Shown piece after piece: positions 36,422-44,021 of a stretch of DNA of 64,000 bases. Each line of letters begins with the position of its first letter. Position 1 is the first letter of the stretch. Source of the DNA: Mycolicibacterium sp. S2-37 (lineage in GTDB: Bacteria; Actinomycetota; Actinomycetes; Mycobacteriales; Mycobacteriaceae); assembly GCF_017352375.1 (NCBI RefSeq), contig NZ_JAFEVR010000008.1, positions 248,001 through 312,000 on the forward strand, in the 5' to 3' direction. The notes beneath the pieces are model-generated. The model was not told the origin of the DNA. It searched no databases and saw only the letters and a list, made by a program, of their open reading frames with translations. The position numbers were made by a program, and so were the translations under genes.

Positions 36422-37173
36422 CGACATTCGCCGACACGCCATCTCCGACGGTGCACGACGTCGAGGGTCTCACCGACGACGCCCTACGCGACCTGTTCGC
36501 CTACACCGACGACGTCGCCGGACCCCGACTCCGGGCGAACTTCATCGCGAGCATCGACGGCGCGGTGACACTGGCCGGATCCGGTCGCAAGTTGGGCACA
36601 CCGACCGACCGCCGGGTGTTCAGGCGGCTGCGCGACGTCGCCGACGTGGTGCTCGTCGGCGCGACGACCGCGACCGCCAAACCCTACGTGGACATGCAGC
36701 TGACACCGGATGCGCAAACCTGGCGTATCGCTCATGGGCTGGCGGCGACGCTGCCGGTGGCCGTCGTGTCCAGCCGCGGCGTCGTGCCGCCTGCGTTGCT
36801 GGACAATCCATTCGCGCCGCCGGTCGTGCTCGTGTCCGCCGAGGCGGACGCGTCGTGCCGTCAGGCTCTGGAAGACTCCGGCGCCCGCGTCATGGTGCTG
36901 CCGGGACATCGGATCAGTTCCGCTGCAGTACGCGCGGCCCTTGCCGAGGTGGGTCTGAACCGGGTGCTCGTCGAGGGCGGTCCGACGCTGTTCTCCCAGC
37001 TGGTCTCCGACGATGCGATCGACGAGCTGTGCATCACGACGAGCCCGATGATGGTGGCCGGGCCGGCTCGCCGCATCGCGTCTTCCGCCGCCCACGTCGA
37101 GATCGGTATGGGCCGCCGGTGTGTACTGCTCGGCGGTGACGGAACGGTCATCGTGCAGTGGGTCCGGTCCTGA
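36418..37173 (+). CDS. RibD C-terminal (pyrimidine/dihydrofolate reductase-like) protein
   Basis: This 251-residue protein has the RibD C-terminal reductase fold, akin to dihydrofolate reductase: RLRANFIASIDGAVTLAGSG near residue 38 and the NADPH-binding LVEGGPTLFSQLV near residue 182 are the family marks. There is no deaminase domain. It resembles M. tuberculosis Rv2671, which has dihydrofolate reductase activity and whose over-expression protects against antifolates. In an operon with a GTP cyclohydrolase I paralogue it most likely reduces a pteridine or related compound. Confidence 0.84.
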   Translation: MTTFADTPSPTVHDVEGLTDDALRDLFAYTDDVAGPRLRANFIASIDGAVTLAGSGRKLGTPTDRRVFRRLRDVADVVLVGATTATAKPYVDMQLTPDAQTWRIAHGLAATLPVAVVSSRGVVPPALLDNPFAPPVVLVSAEADASCRQALEDSGARVMVLPGHRISSAAVRAALAEVGLNRVLVEGGPTLFSQLVSDDAIDELCITTSPMMVAGPARRIASSAAHVEIGMGRRCVLLGGDGTVIVQWVRS

Positions 37174-37490
37174 CATCGGCCTCATCCGCGCCGGGCGCAG
37201 CCGTCGCCGTCCTCGTCGTGTTCCGCGGCGGGTGTGTCGTCGTCGTAGGCGAGCCCTTCCGACGGGTCTTCGAACCCGGCAGCGCACCGGCCGCGGAAGA
37301 GGTCGTCCCGGCGCCGTCGGCTGCGTCGGTAGCCGCCCGCGCGGTAGCCGTCAGCTCGGCAGTACCGTGCAGACCCCTCGACTGCACCGGCATCGCCGCT
37401 TTCCGAACCCACATCCATAGTGGTTCGATTCTGCAGCAGGTTCAGCACCGTCGATTCCGCTTTTTCGCCGCGGAGTCGAGCGCCGGAACG
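37174..37490. other. Convergent intergenic region
   Basis: The 317 bases between the RibD-C gene and the GH130 gene contain no certain gene. On the minus strand a frame from 37418 to 37182 could encode a 78-residue acidic and Arg-rich peptide (MDVGSESGDAGAVEG, ending DEDGDGCARRG), and a second frame overlaps it; both have high GC at the third position, so neither can be chosen. No hairpin stands out. Confidence 0.35.
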
Positions 37491-38969
37491 CTAGACGTCC
37501 AGCGCGGTCAGCAGGTCGTCCATCGGGACGGTCGCGACACCGATCGCCGCATCGCCGATCCCGTACGGAATCACCAGCGTCCCCGCGTGCACCAGCGCAC
37601 CGCACGAGTAGACGACGTTGGGCACGTACCCGTTCTGTTCATCGGGAGCCGGTTCCAGGAGCGGCTTACGCAGCTGACCGAGCACCCTGGTCGGGTCCTC
37701 GAGATCGAGCAGGATGGCGCCGATCCGGTAGGTCCGCATCGGCCCGACGCCGTGGGTGAGCACCAACCATCCTGCTTCGGTCTCGATGGGCGGCCCGCAG
37801 TTCCCCAGCTGCAGCGTCTCCCAACTGCGGCTCGGCCGCTGACACGGCTCCGAGGTGTTCCACACCGACAGGTGATCGGAGAACGCCACCGAGTTCGACT
37901 CGCGGTCAGACCGGGACATCGCCGCGTAGCGTCCGCCGATCCGGCGGGGAAACAGTCCGAGGCCCTTGTTGGCCGCCGCACGTCCGACCATCGGCGTCGA
38001 CGTGAACGACCGGAAGTCGGTCGTCGTCAGCAGTTGCTGGCTGATCACCGACCCGCTGTAGGCCGTGTAGGTCGCGAAATAGGTCACCGAGCCGTCGTGT
38101 TCGACGAAGCGGACGAACCGGGCGTCCTCCATGCCCACCGCCTCCGCACTCGTCGCAGGCCACAGCACCCGCTCGGAAAGTGCAGTCTCCGCGGCGAATT
38201 CGACGCCATACGTCCGGTCGGCGATCTCTCGGATCCGCGCGATCGTGCTCTGTGCGTGCTCACGCGTGGTCAGATTCGTCTGGAGCCGGTCGAGTTGCTC
38301 GCGGAGATCGGCTTTGGTGAACTGCGCGCCGACGGCGTCCAGTACGTAGTCCGCGGCCTCGCCGTTGTCGTTGAGCCTTGTCAGCTCGCTGCGGAACACC
38401 TCGGCGTCCAGCAATGTCGATGACGCTGTCCCGACGGTGGCGAAGGGCGCCTTCTCGTCGAGCCGTACATTCCCGTCAGCGCCCACGACTCCGGTGCGAA
38501 AGCCGATCGACGAGCAGTGTCCCTCGCCGATCCCGCGCACACTCATCACGAACCGCGCCGCTCCGGCCGGCAGACCGCTCTGGTTTGGATGCGCCACCAT
38601 GCTCGGATTGCACAGCGCCGCTCCCTCGATCGCATACTCGCTGGTGAACATGGCGCCCAGCAACAACATTCGCGACTCGGAATGGGTTCTTTCCGGGTCA
38701 AGGCGATCAGCCAGCTCACGCGCGTGCCGCGTGAAGGTCCCCGCCAGGTCGCGATGCCGTCCATCGAATCGGGTGAAGACGTCGGTCAACGAGGAGTGCA
38801 CCTCCTCCTCGTCGAGCACCAGCGTCCTCGTCAGCACCGCTCCCGCCCGGGAGTTGTGCCGCTCGAAGCCGTCCTGGCCGGGCACGAACAACTTGGTGAT
38901 GACCCGTGACGGATCGGCCGACAGGCGCACAGGGCTGCGGGTGGCCAGGGCGGGGCGCACCGATGTCAT
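37491..38969 (-). CDS. GH130-family glycosidase/phosphorylase-like protein
   Basis: 492 residues from ATG 38969. It matches the five-bladed propeller of GH130 beta-mannosidases and mannoside phosphorylases: LFVPGQDGFERHNSRAGAVL near residue 25, VGMEDARFVRF near residue 255 (with the conserved Glu-Asp), and NGYVPNVVYSCGALVH near residue 450. The N-terminal part (about 1-200) is longer than in minimal members. GH130 enzymes act on beta-1,2- or beta-1,4-mannosides. It overlaps the alpha/alpha-barrel gene by ATGA and closes a three-gene glycan operon. Confidence 0.82.
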   Translation of the reverse strand: MTSVRPALATRSPVRLSADPSRVITKLFVPGQDGFERHNSRAGAVLTRTLVLDEEEVHSSLTDVFTRFDGRHRDLAGTFTRHARELADRLDPERTHSESRMLLLGAMFTSEYAIEGAALCNPSMVAHPNQSGLPAGAARFVMSVRGIGEGHCSSIGFRTGVVGADGNVRLDEKAPFATVGTASSTLLDAEVFRSELTRLNDNGEAADYVLDAVGAQFTKADLREQLDRLQTNLTTREHAQSTIARIREIADRTYGVEFAAETALSERVLWPATSAEAVGMEDARFVRFVEHDGSVTYFATYTAYSGSVISQQLLTTTDFRSFTSTPMVGRAAANKGLGLFPRRIGGRYAAMSRSDRESNSVAFSDHLSVWNTSEPCQRPSRSWETLQLGNCGPPIETEAGWLVLTHGVGPMRTYRIGAILLDLEDPTRVLGQLRKPLLEPAPDEQNGYVPNVVYSCGALVHAGTLVIPYGIGDAAIGVATVPMDDLLTALDV

Positions 38970-39982
38970 TGCGCCACCGCGGCGAAACGCCGCGCATGCT
39001 GCATCGTGGAGATCACCGCGAGTGTGGACTCCGCGCCCTGGTTCTGGTTGACGCAATCAGTCAGCAGTCCGTCGAACCCCCCGCCGGTCTCCGGATCCCA
39101 CATCCGTAGACCCGTGTCGTTGTCACCCTCGAACCATGCCGCCGCGGCACGGACACCCTCGGTCCACACCGGCCTCGGGTCGACATCGGCGGCGCGGGCG
39201 CAGGCGTCCGCCAGGCTCGACACCTCGATCGGCTGCTGGTCGAAGCCGGGACGCGGATCCGACGGCCCTCGCCCCCCGACCGGGGTGGGCGACAGGTGCC
39301 CGTCGCGGGTCTCGTGGTCGAGCAGCCACTCGAGCAGATCGAGGCCGCGCCGGCACAGAGGCCCCGCCTCCATCGCCGTCCCGGCCGCGATCATCGCTTC
39401 GGCGAGCACGGCGTTGGCATAGGCCAGCCGAGCCTCGGGCCAGGGCCAGTCGCGGTCACCGCTGGGGGCGCCGAGCCCATCGGCATATTCGGCGATGAGC
39501 TTGTGTGCCATGGAATGGCCCGGGTTGGTCGTGAGCAGTTCCGCCGCGCCCAACACCGCGAAGGCCATGGCGCGCGGCGATTCCGCACGGGCCTGCGCGG
39601 CGCGCTCGAACTGGATCACGGCCATCTGCCTGACCGGGGCGACGGGGCTGTGCGCCGCCGCAGTGCCCAGCCCCCACAGGCAACGCCCCCAGCTGTCCTC
39701 GAGCGTCGGCTCATCGAGCCAGTTGCCCTTGGCGTCCATACGGTTCCGGCAGGCCCCGGTCAGTGTCTGCGCCTGATTGAGGAACCGCAACGCAATGCCC
39801 GCCAGTCCCTTCAGCGCCTGGTCCGAACCGGGTTCGCGGGTGGCGACGACGAGAACACGTGCCATATCGTCGGTGCAGTAGCCGTGCTCCGGCCGAGGTT
39901 GGGTGAAGCACGCGTGTTCGAAGGTTCCGCGGTGGTCGGTCATGGCCAGCAGATGTCCGAACAGCGGCGGGCCGGCACTCAT
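38966..39982 (-). CDS. Alpha/alpha-barrel glycosidase-like protein of the GT4/GH130 operon
   Basis: 338 residues from ATG 39982, which overlaps the glycosyltransferase stop. Repeated helical pairs and motifs such as YCTDDMARVLVVATREPG, LEDSWGRCLWGLGTAAA and FDQQPIEVSSLADACA suggest an (alpha/alpha)6 toroid like glycosidases and epimerases. The Glu/Asp in LEDSWGR and IEVSS could be catalytic. I do not recognise a named family. It is always likely to work with the two genes around it because of the ATGA overlaps on both sides. Confidence 0.65.
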   Translation of the reverse strand: MSAGPPLFGHLLAMTDHRGTFEHACFTQPRPEHGYCTDDMARVLVVATREPGSDQALKGLAGIALRFLNQAQTLTGACRNRMDAKGNWLDEPTLEDSWGRCLWGLGTAAAHSPVAPVRQMAVIQFERAAQARAESPRAMAFAVLGAAELLTTNPGHSMAHKLIAEYADGLGAPSGDRDWPWPEARLAYANAVLAEAMIAAGTAMEAGPLCRRGLDLLEWLLDHETRDGHLSPTPVGGRGPSDPRPGFDQQPIEVSSLADACARAADVDPRPVWTEGVRAAAAWFEGDNDTGLRMWDPETGGGFDGLLTDCVNQNQGAESTLAVISTMQHARRFAAVAQ

Positions 39983-41154
39983 ACGAGAGCCGGTCGCGCG
40001 GAGATGGCGCGTTTGGCCAGCCGTAGGTAGCTGTCGGCGACCACGGGCCACGCCATCGTCGGGGCGAGTTGGCGGGCTTCGCCCGCCATGTCTCCGGCCA
40101 GCCGGGGCTGGGTGAGCACGCGGTGCAATGCCGACGCCATGGCCGCCGGGTCGTCGTGGTCCACCACGATCCCCGCACCGGTGCTGAGCAGTTCGACCGC
40201 GTGCGGGAACGCGGTGGCGACGATCGGGCGACCGCCGGCGATCGCGTCGACCAACACACCCGAGGTCGCCTGATCGGTCGAGTCGTAGGGCAGGGCGATC
40301 ACCGCGGCAGAGCGGATCAGCGCCGTACGGGACGCCATGCTCCGGTAGCCGTCGTCGAGGTGCACCGCATCCGCGACGCCGTTTCGCCGTGCGCGGTCGA
40401 GCAACGCTTCACGGTAGGACTCTCCCTCGTTGGCCAAGACCTTCGGATGGGTGCGCCCGGCGACCACGTACTTCGGTCGCCCGGGGATGTCGACCAGCGC
40501 GGGCATCGCGTCGATGACCCGCTCGATACCCTTCCCCGGCCCGATGAGGCCCCAGGTCAGCACGATCGGCCGGCCGGACCGCTTCGGTGGCCCACCGTGG
40601 GGCATGGTCGCCCCGTGCGGGATCACGCTGATCTTGGCGTCGTCGACATGGAAGCTCGACCGCAGCACCCGGTGAGCGGCTTCGGACATCACGACAACGT
40701 GATCGGCTTTGGCGGCAACCTCTTCCATCACCGACCGTTGCCCCGTGGTCGGGTTCTTCAGGACCGTGTGGGCGACGACGACCGAAGGCACCCGCAGACC
40801 GTCCAGGATGGCGAGGACTTCGTCTCCGTCACGTCCACCGTAGATGCCGTATTCGTGCTGAATGATCGCCACATCGTGCTGATTGAGCAGCTCAGAGCAT
40901 GCGGCCAGGGACGGCGCCGACCCGCTGACGACCTCTCCGACGACCCCGTCGCCGGTCGAGGCCACGTCGTCGGCTACCCGCACGATCCCCACGTCCGCCC
41001 CCAGGGCGCGCAACCCGTCGGACAGCGAGGCGCTGAAGGACGCCAGGCCACAGAAGGTCGGCGCGTACGTGCTCAGCAAGCCCACGGTTGGATGATGAGA
41101 ATGTCGTTGTCTGACAACGGATTCAACAGAGTGATAAACAGAAAGGGTGTTCAA
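39979..41154 (-). CDS. Glycosyltransferase family 4
   Basis: This 391-residue protein has the GT-B fold. The N-terminal domain contains GLLSTYAPTFCGLASFSASL near residue 25 and IIQHEYGIYGG near residue 97, the acceptor side. The C-terminal domain contains TWGLIGPGKGIERVIDAMP near residue 205 and ATSGVLVDAIAGGRPIVATA near residue 320, where sugar nucleotide binds. It is the first gene of an operon with a GH130-like enzyme, which suggests synthesis and trimming of a mannose-containing glycan or glycoconjugate. Confidence 0.87.
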   Translation of the reverse strand: MNTLSVYHSVESVVRQRHSHHPTVGLLSTYAPTFCGLASFSASLSDGLRALGADVGIVRVADDVASTGDGVVGEVVSGSAPSLAACSELLNQHDVAIIQHEYGIYGGRDGDEVLAILDGLRVPSVVVAHTVLKNPTTGQRSVMEEVAAKADHVVVMSEAAHRVLRSSFHVDDAKISVIPHGATMPHGGPPKRSGRPIVLTWGLIGPGKGIERVIDAMPALVDIPGRPKYVVAGRTHPKVLANEGESYREALLDRARRNGVADAVHLDDGYRSMASRTALIRSAAVIALPYDSTDQATSGVLVDAIAGGRPIVATAFPHAVELLSTGAGIVVDHDDPAAMASALHRVLTQPRLAGDMAGEARQLAPTMAWPVVADSYLRLAKRAISARPALV

Positions 41155-41213
41155 AGGGTGATCCCGACTCAGCGGTTGTCACCGGCGTATCCGGTGTGAG
41201 CGGTTGCTCGGCG

Positions 41214-41307
41214 GGGTCAGCGGATAACGGCTGACCCACTCCGGATTGGCTGGGTTCCAACCTCTTCGAGGTTACACCCGTGGGCGAGCTCTATGGCTCG
41301 CCCACGG
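41214..41307. terminator. Two tandem strong hairpins
   Basis: Hairpin 1 at 41214-41237 has perfect 8-bp arms (GGGTCAGC / GCTGACCC) and an 8-base loop. Hairpin 2 at 41278-41307 has perfect 11-bp arms (CCGTGGGCGAG / CTCGCCCACGG) and an 8-base loop. A smaller one, AACCTC-TTC-GAGGTT, lies between them. They follow the stop of the small minus-strand gene at 41332 and precede the glycan operon, so they most likely end transcription of the small gene. Confidence 0.6.
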
Positions 41308-41331
41308 ATGAGCGGTCACACCGTCGACCGC

Positions 41332-41490
41332 TTACCGGACCTTTTCAGGAATTGAGTTCAGCGCCCGCAACACGTCCACGGCCAGCCGGTTGGCGGCGTC
41401 GGTATCGAGCTCGGAATTGGCGGTGATCGCGTCGCGCACCAGGTCGATGCGAATCTCGTAGGGCGAGCGGAACGTCGTTGGCGATGCCAT
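41332..41490 (-). CDS. Small hypothetical protein (52 residues)
   Basis: A 52-residue frame from ATG 41490, MASPTTFRSPYEIRIDLVRD at the start and RLAVDVLRALNSIPEKVR at the end. Codon third positions are strongly GC-rich as in nearby genes, and the protein would form two amphipathic helices. A weak GGGAAA lies upstream. Two hairpins follow its stop. Function unknown. Confidence 0.55.
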   Translation of the reverse strand: MASPTTFRSPYEIRIDLVRDAITANSELDTDAANRLAVDVLRALNSIPEKVR

Positions 41491-41638
41491 GTGTTTCCCA
41501 TTTCAGTCGGGCCTGTCCGCCCGAAACCGAGCCACCCGACTGCCCCAACTCTACTCTGTTTCGAGTCGCCGCCAGTTTTATTGACTCACAACGAAAAAGG
41601 GCGTGTACTGGGGGATCACCACCATCAGAGGCGCCAGA

Positions 41639-41839
41639 ATGCTTTCCAGAGTTGCAGCGGTCATGGCCGGGATCGCCGCGGGGACCCGCGGCACAGACAA
41701 TCGACGCCTCGACCTCCGGCGCGTCCTGGAGCGCCGCCGGCACCGCGAAGAATTCGACGACCTCGCTCGCGACGTTCGGCTCGAGCATCAGAACCGCGTG
41801 GACGACACCGCCGACACCACCGTCGGCGGGGATCGGTGA
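41639..41839 (+). CDS. Small charged hypothetical protein
   Basis: 66 residues from ATG 41639 with AGAGG at good distance; GTG 41603 is a longer alternative. It starts with a weakly hydrophobic helix (LSRVAAVMAGIAAG) and continues with a highly charged segment rich in Arg and Asp. The stop overlaps the GTG of the next small membrane-protein gene, so the two are coupled. Function unknown. Confidence 0.5.
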   Translation: MLSRVAAVMAGIAAGTRGTDNRRLDLRRVLERRRHREEFDDLARDVRLEHQNRVDDTADTTVGGDR

Positions 41840-42105
41840 CCACCAACACCGTGGTGCTGATCGCCGTCGTCGCCGCGGTCGCCCTCATCGCCATCGGATT
41901 GTCCTTGGCGGTGACATACCGGTTCCGCGCCGACAGACGTCAGCTGGCCGGCGGCAGCATCATCGACCAGGCCGTGCAGGACACCCAGGAGGATGCGATG
42001 CAGGCAGCGCGTGTCGAGGTGGGCATCGAGGCGTTTCGCATTCGCCGGAGAAGTGAAAACGCCTCCGCCAGAGAAAATTCGAAGGCATCCACCGAAAATC
42101 GCTGA
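41836..42105 (+). CDS. Small single-helix membrane protein
   Basis: 89 residues from GTG 41836, whose GTGA overlaps the preceding stop. One membrane helix (about 4-27, NTVVLIAVVAAVALIAIGLS) is followed by a basic, then polar tail. The coupling with the charged protein before it suggests the two form a small membrane-associated pair. Function unknown. Confidence 0.55.
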   Translation: MTTNTVVLIAVVAAVALIAIGLSLAVTYRFRADRRQLAGGSIIDQAVQDTQEDAMQAARVEVGIEAFRIRRRSENASARENSKASTENR

Positions 42106-42137
42106 GCCGGCGTCGTCAGGTCCGCACGGACCCGCTG

Positions 42138-42608
42138 CTAGCGCTCCTCGACGACCTTGCCGGGTGCGGTCGCCAGCAGCGACTCCACACTCGACGCATC
42201 GTCGGTGGCCGCCGCGGCCAGTGCTGTCAGATGGGCCTGATCGGGATCGGTCTGCGGCGGGATCACCAGCAGGAGGATGGACTGACCCCTCCCGTCGGAG
42301 ACGCCGACCGTGTTGGCCGGTTGGCGCCGATAGCCGTCGAGTTTGACCGCTTGCCCGCCGACGACGAGCTTGCGCGGCGTATCGGACCAATCCCCGAGCC
42401 GATAGCTGACCCGCTCCACGGAACCGAGCCGTACCGACAGCACCGCGAGCAGATCGGGAAGCTCGTCGGCCAGGTCAGGGCTGTGCGGCCACCATGCGCC
42501 GTCGACATATCCGGTGACGGGCGCTTTGCGCTTGAGCCAGAGCCGGGGTGTGTGTTCAGGCCCGTCGTTACGGGCGCGAGAAGTGTCCGGTCGTTCGAGG
42601 ACTGCCAT
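42138..42608 (-). CDS. DUF5994-family protein (first copy)
   Basis: About 156 residues from ATG 42608; longer starts at 42644 and 42662 are possible. GYVDGAWWPHSPDLADELP near residue 33 is the DUF5994 signature, and VGGQAVKLDGYRRQPANTV and LLVIPPQTDPDQAH are also family blocks. The role is unknown; the family is common in mycobacteria, often as several paralogues and with stress-type expression. It is divergent from a second, more distant copy 300 bases away. Confidence 0.8.
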   Translation of the reverse strand: MAVLERPDTSRARNDGPEHTPRLWLKRKAPVTGYVDGAWWPHSPDLADELPDLLAVLSVRLGSVERVSYRLGDWSDTPRKLVVGGQAVKLDGYRRQPANTVGVSDGRGQSILLLVIPPQTDPDQAHLTALAAAATDDASSVESLLATAPGKVVEER

Positions 42609-42912
42609 GGGAAAATCCCGTCCGAGCTGCGAAAGCCCAGTCATGCGAATCGGCGACGACACAGTCCCAAACGGATGCGCACGAGGTACCGCCGATGAGT
42701 TCAGTCTACGCCCCAGCGGTACGCATTCACGCCATTTCGCCGCGTCACGGTGTAACGTCGGGTGAGGGTGCCCTCATTCCGGCCCCATCTCGACGCCCGC
42801 AGCCCGTCGCGCGCCGCACCCATACCGAAGCGAGGGTTATACACATGGATGTGTTCTCGAAACCAGTTGCGCGACAACAATTTTTTGCCGCCATGATCAA
42901 GGCAGACCGGAC
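42609..42912. promoter_or_regulatory. Divergent region between two DUF5994 genes
   Basis: This 304-base region holds two perfect palindromes: TGAGGGTGCCCTCA at 42763-42776 and ACACATGGATGTGT at 42841-42854. The second covers the start of a possible 23-codon leader frame (42845-42916; MDVFSKPVARQQFFAAMIKA...) whose stop overlaps the ATG of the plus-strand DUF5994 gene as ATGA. The region is AT-richer than its surroundings and probably carries both promoters. Confidence 0.45.
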
Positions 42913-43422
42913 ATGAACGCTTCCGATCGACAGGCTTCCGACCACCCGATCCGGCTCACCATCGCCTCCCCGCTGACCGGCGGCCTCGACGGCGCGTGGT
43001 GGCCGTACAGCCCTGCCATGGCCCGTGAGCTCCCCTATCTCGTCGACGCACTCGCAGACCGACTGGGCGAGGTCGTCGACATCAATATCAACTGGTCCTC
43101 GCTCGAGGGGGCGCCCAACCTGAACTCGCTGCCGGCCCGCGGAATCCTCCCCGGCCAGAAAGTCCGGCAAAAGCGTGTCATCGCCGTGACCGGCAAAGAC
43201 GCCAGCGCCAATCTGCTGGTCATCCCGTCGAGCACCAGCCGCGCGCTCGCCGTCATGATCCTGCGCCAGGCCGCCGATATGCCCATCCAGTATCGGCATC
43301 AGGACAGCACCGCCTGTCGTGCCGCTGCGGAGATCGTCCACACCGCCCGCACCGAATGCGCGCAACGCGCGGCCGCCAAGAGCGGCGCCGCGCCTCACGT
43401 ACCCGCAGTCCTCCTCGACTGA
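42913..43422 (+). CDS. DUF5994-family protein (second copy)
   Basis: 169 residues from ATG 42913. GGLDGAWWPYSPAMARELPY near residue 23 is the DUF5994 signature, but the middle is diverged from the first copy (ININWSSLEGAPNLNSLPAR), and the C-terminus is longer and Ala-rich. It may be coupled to a short upstream frame through an ATGA overlap. Its function is unknown; the signature suggests the same fold as the divergent copy. Confidence 0.75.
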   Translation: MNASDRQASDHPIRLTIASPLTGGLDGAWWPYSPAMARELPYLVDALADRLGEVVDININWSSLEGAPNLNSLPARGILPGQKVRQKRVIAVTGKDASANLLVIPSSTSRALAVMILRQAADMPIQYRHQDSTACRAAAEIVHTARTECAQRAAAKSGAAPHVPAVLLD

Positions 43423-43620
43423 TCAGCGTCGGAAGAACCGGCGCCGGCCACCCTTCGACTGGTCGCCCTCCACGTCCGCCCACTCCCCCGCCGCGTAGGT
43501 GAACGCTTCTGCGCCGGTACGCTTTACGTCCAGTGAGCCGTCATCGTGCTTGACATAGGCGTCGCCGAAGCGCATGTACTTGTCGGTGTCGCCTCCGGCG
43601 AGTGTCACGGTGACCGTCAT
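43423..43620 (-). CDS. Small conserved mycobacterial protein
   Basis: 65 residues, MTVTVTLAGGDTDKYMRFGD at the start and a basic end KGGRRRFFRR. A very good ribosome site (AGGAGG) lies 8 bases upstream of the ATG. The YVKHDDGSLDV block looks like a small beta-barrel. I have seen similar short proteins of unknown function in mycobacteria. It converges on the second DUF5994 gene, with adjacent stops. Confidence 0.7.
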   Translation of the reverse strand: MTVTVTLAGGDTDKYMRFGDAYVKHDDGSLDVKRTGAEAFTYAAGEWADVEGDQSKGGRRRFFRR

Positions 43621-43836
43621 GATCAGACCTCCTGGTGTGCTGCGAAACTGCCTCAGGCACAGAAGATTCGAGTCGGCCGACCATGAGCAGACGTCCCGTT
43701 GGCCGGGACACTCTCGACGTTACGCTCATAGGGTGCGATGCGGTTGCCGGCGATGGAAACCGTAAGAACTCCACGCTGCAGCGAGTAGTGTCGAACCATC
43801 GGGACCACCCAGGCCCCTCAATCGAAGGGCCCGGCG

Positions 43837-43971
43837 ATGTCTGACAAGTCCCCCCGACAATCCATGACCAAGAAGTCCGGAAAGTCGCTCAAGGAGAAAC
43901 GCGCGGCCAAGCACGCCAAGGCGGACACCGTCTCGCAGGCCGAAAGCGTCCTCAACCCCAAGAAGCGCTGA
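43837..43971 (+). CDS. Very small basic protein (44 residues)
   Basis: Short frame from ATG 43837 with GAAGGG upstream: MSDKSPRQSMTKKSGKSLKE, then KRAAKHAKADTVSQAESVLN and PKKR. It is Lys-rich, resembling a short conserved mycobacterial basic protein of unknown function that may bind nucleic acid. Codon use is regular. It is divergent from the 65-residue gene across about 215 bases, and precedes the MpaB-family gene by 50 bases. Confidence 0.65.
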   Translation: MSDKSPRQSMTKKSGKSLKEKRAAKHAKADTVSQAESVLNPKKR

Positions 43972-44021
43972 CACCCCGGAATTCCGCCCACGGTGCGGAG
44001 CCGGTGCGCTAAGACAGACCC

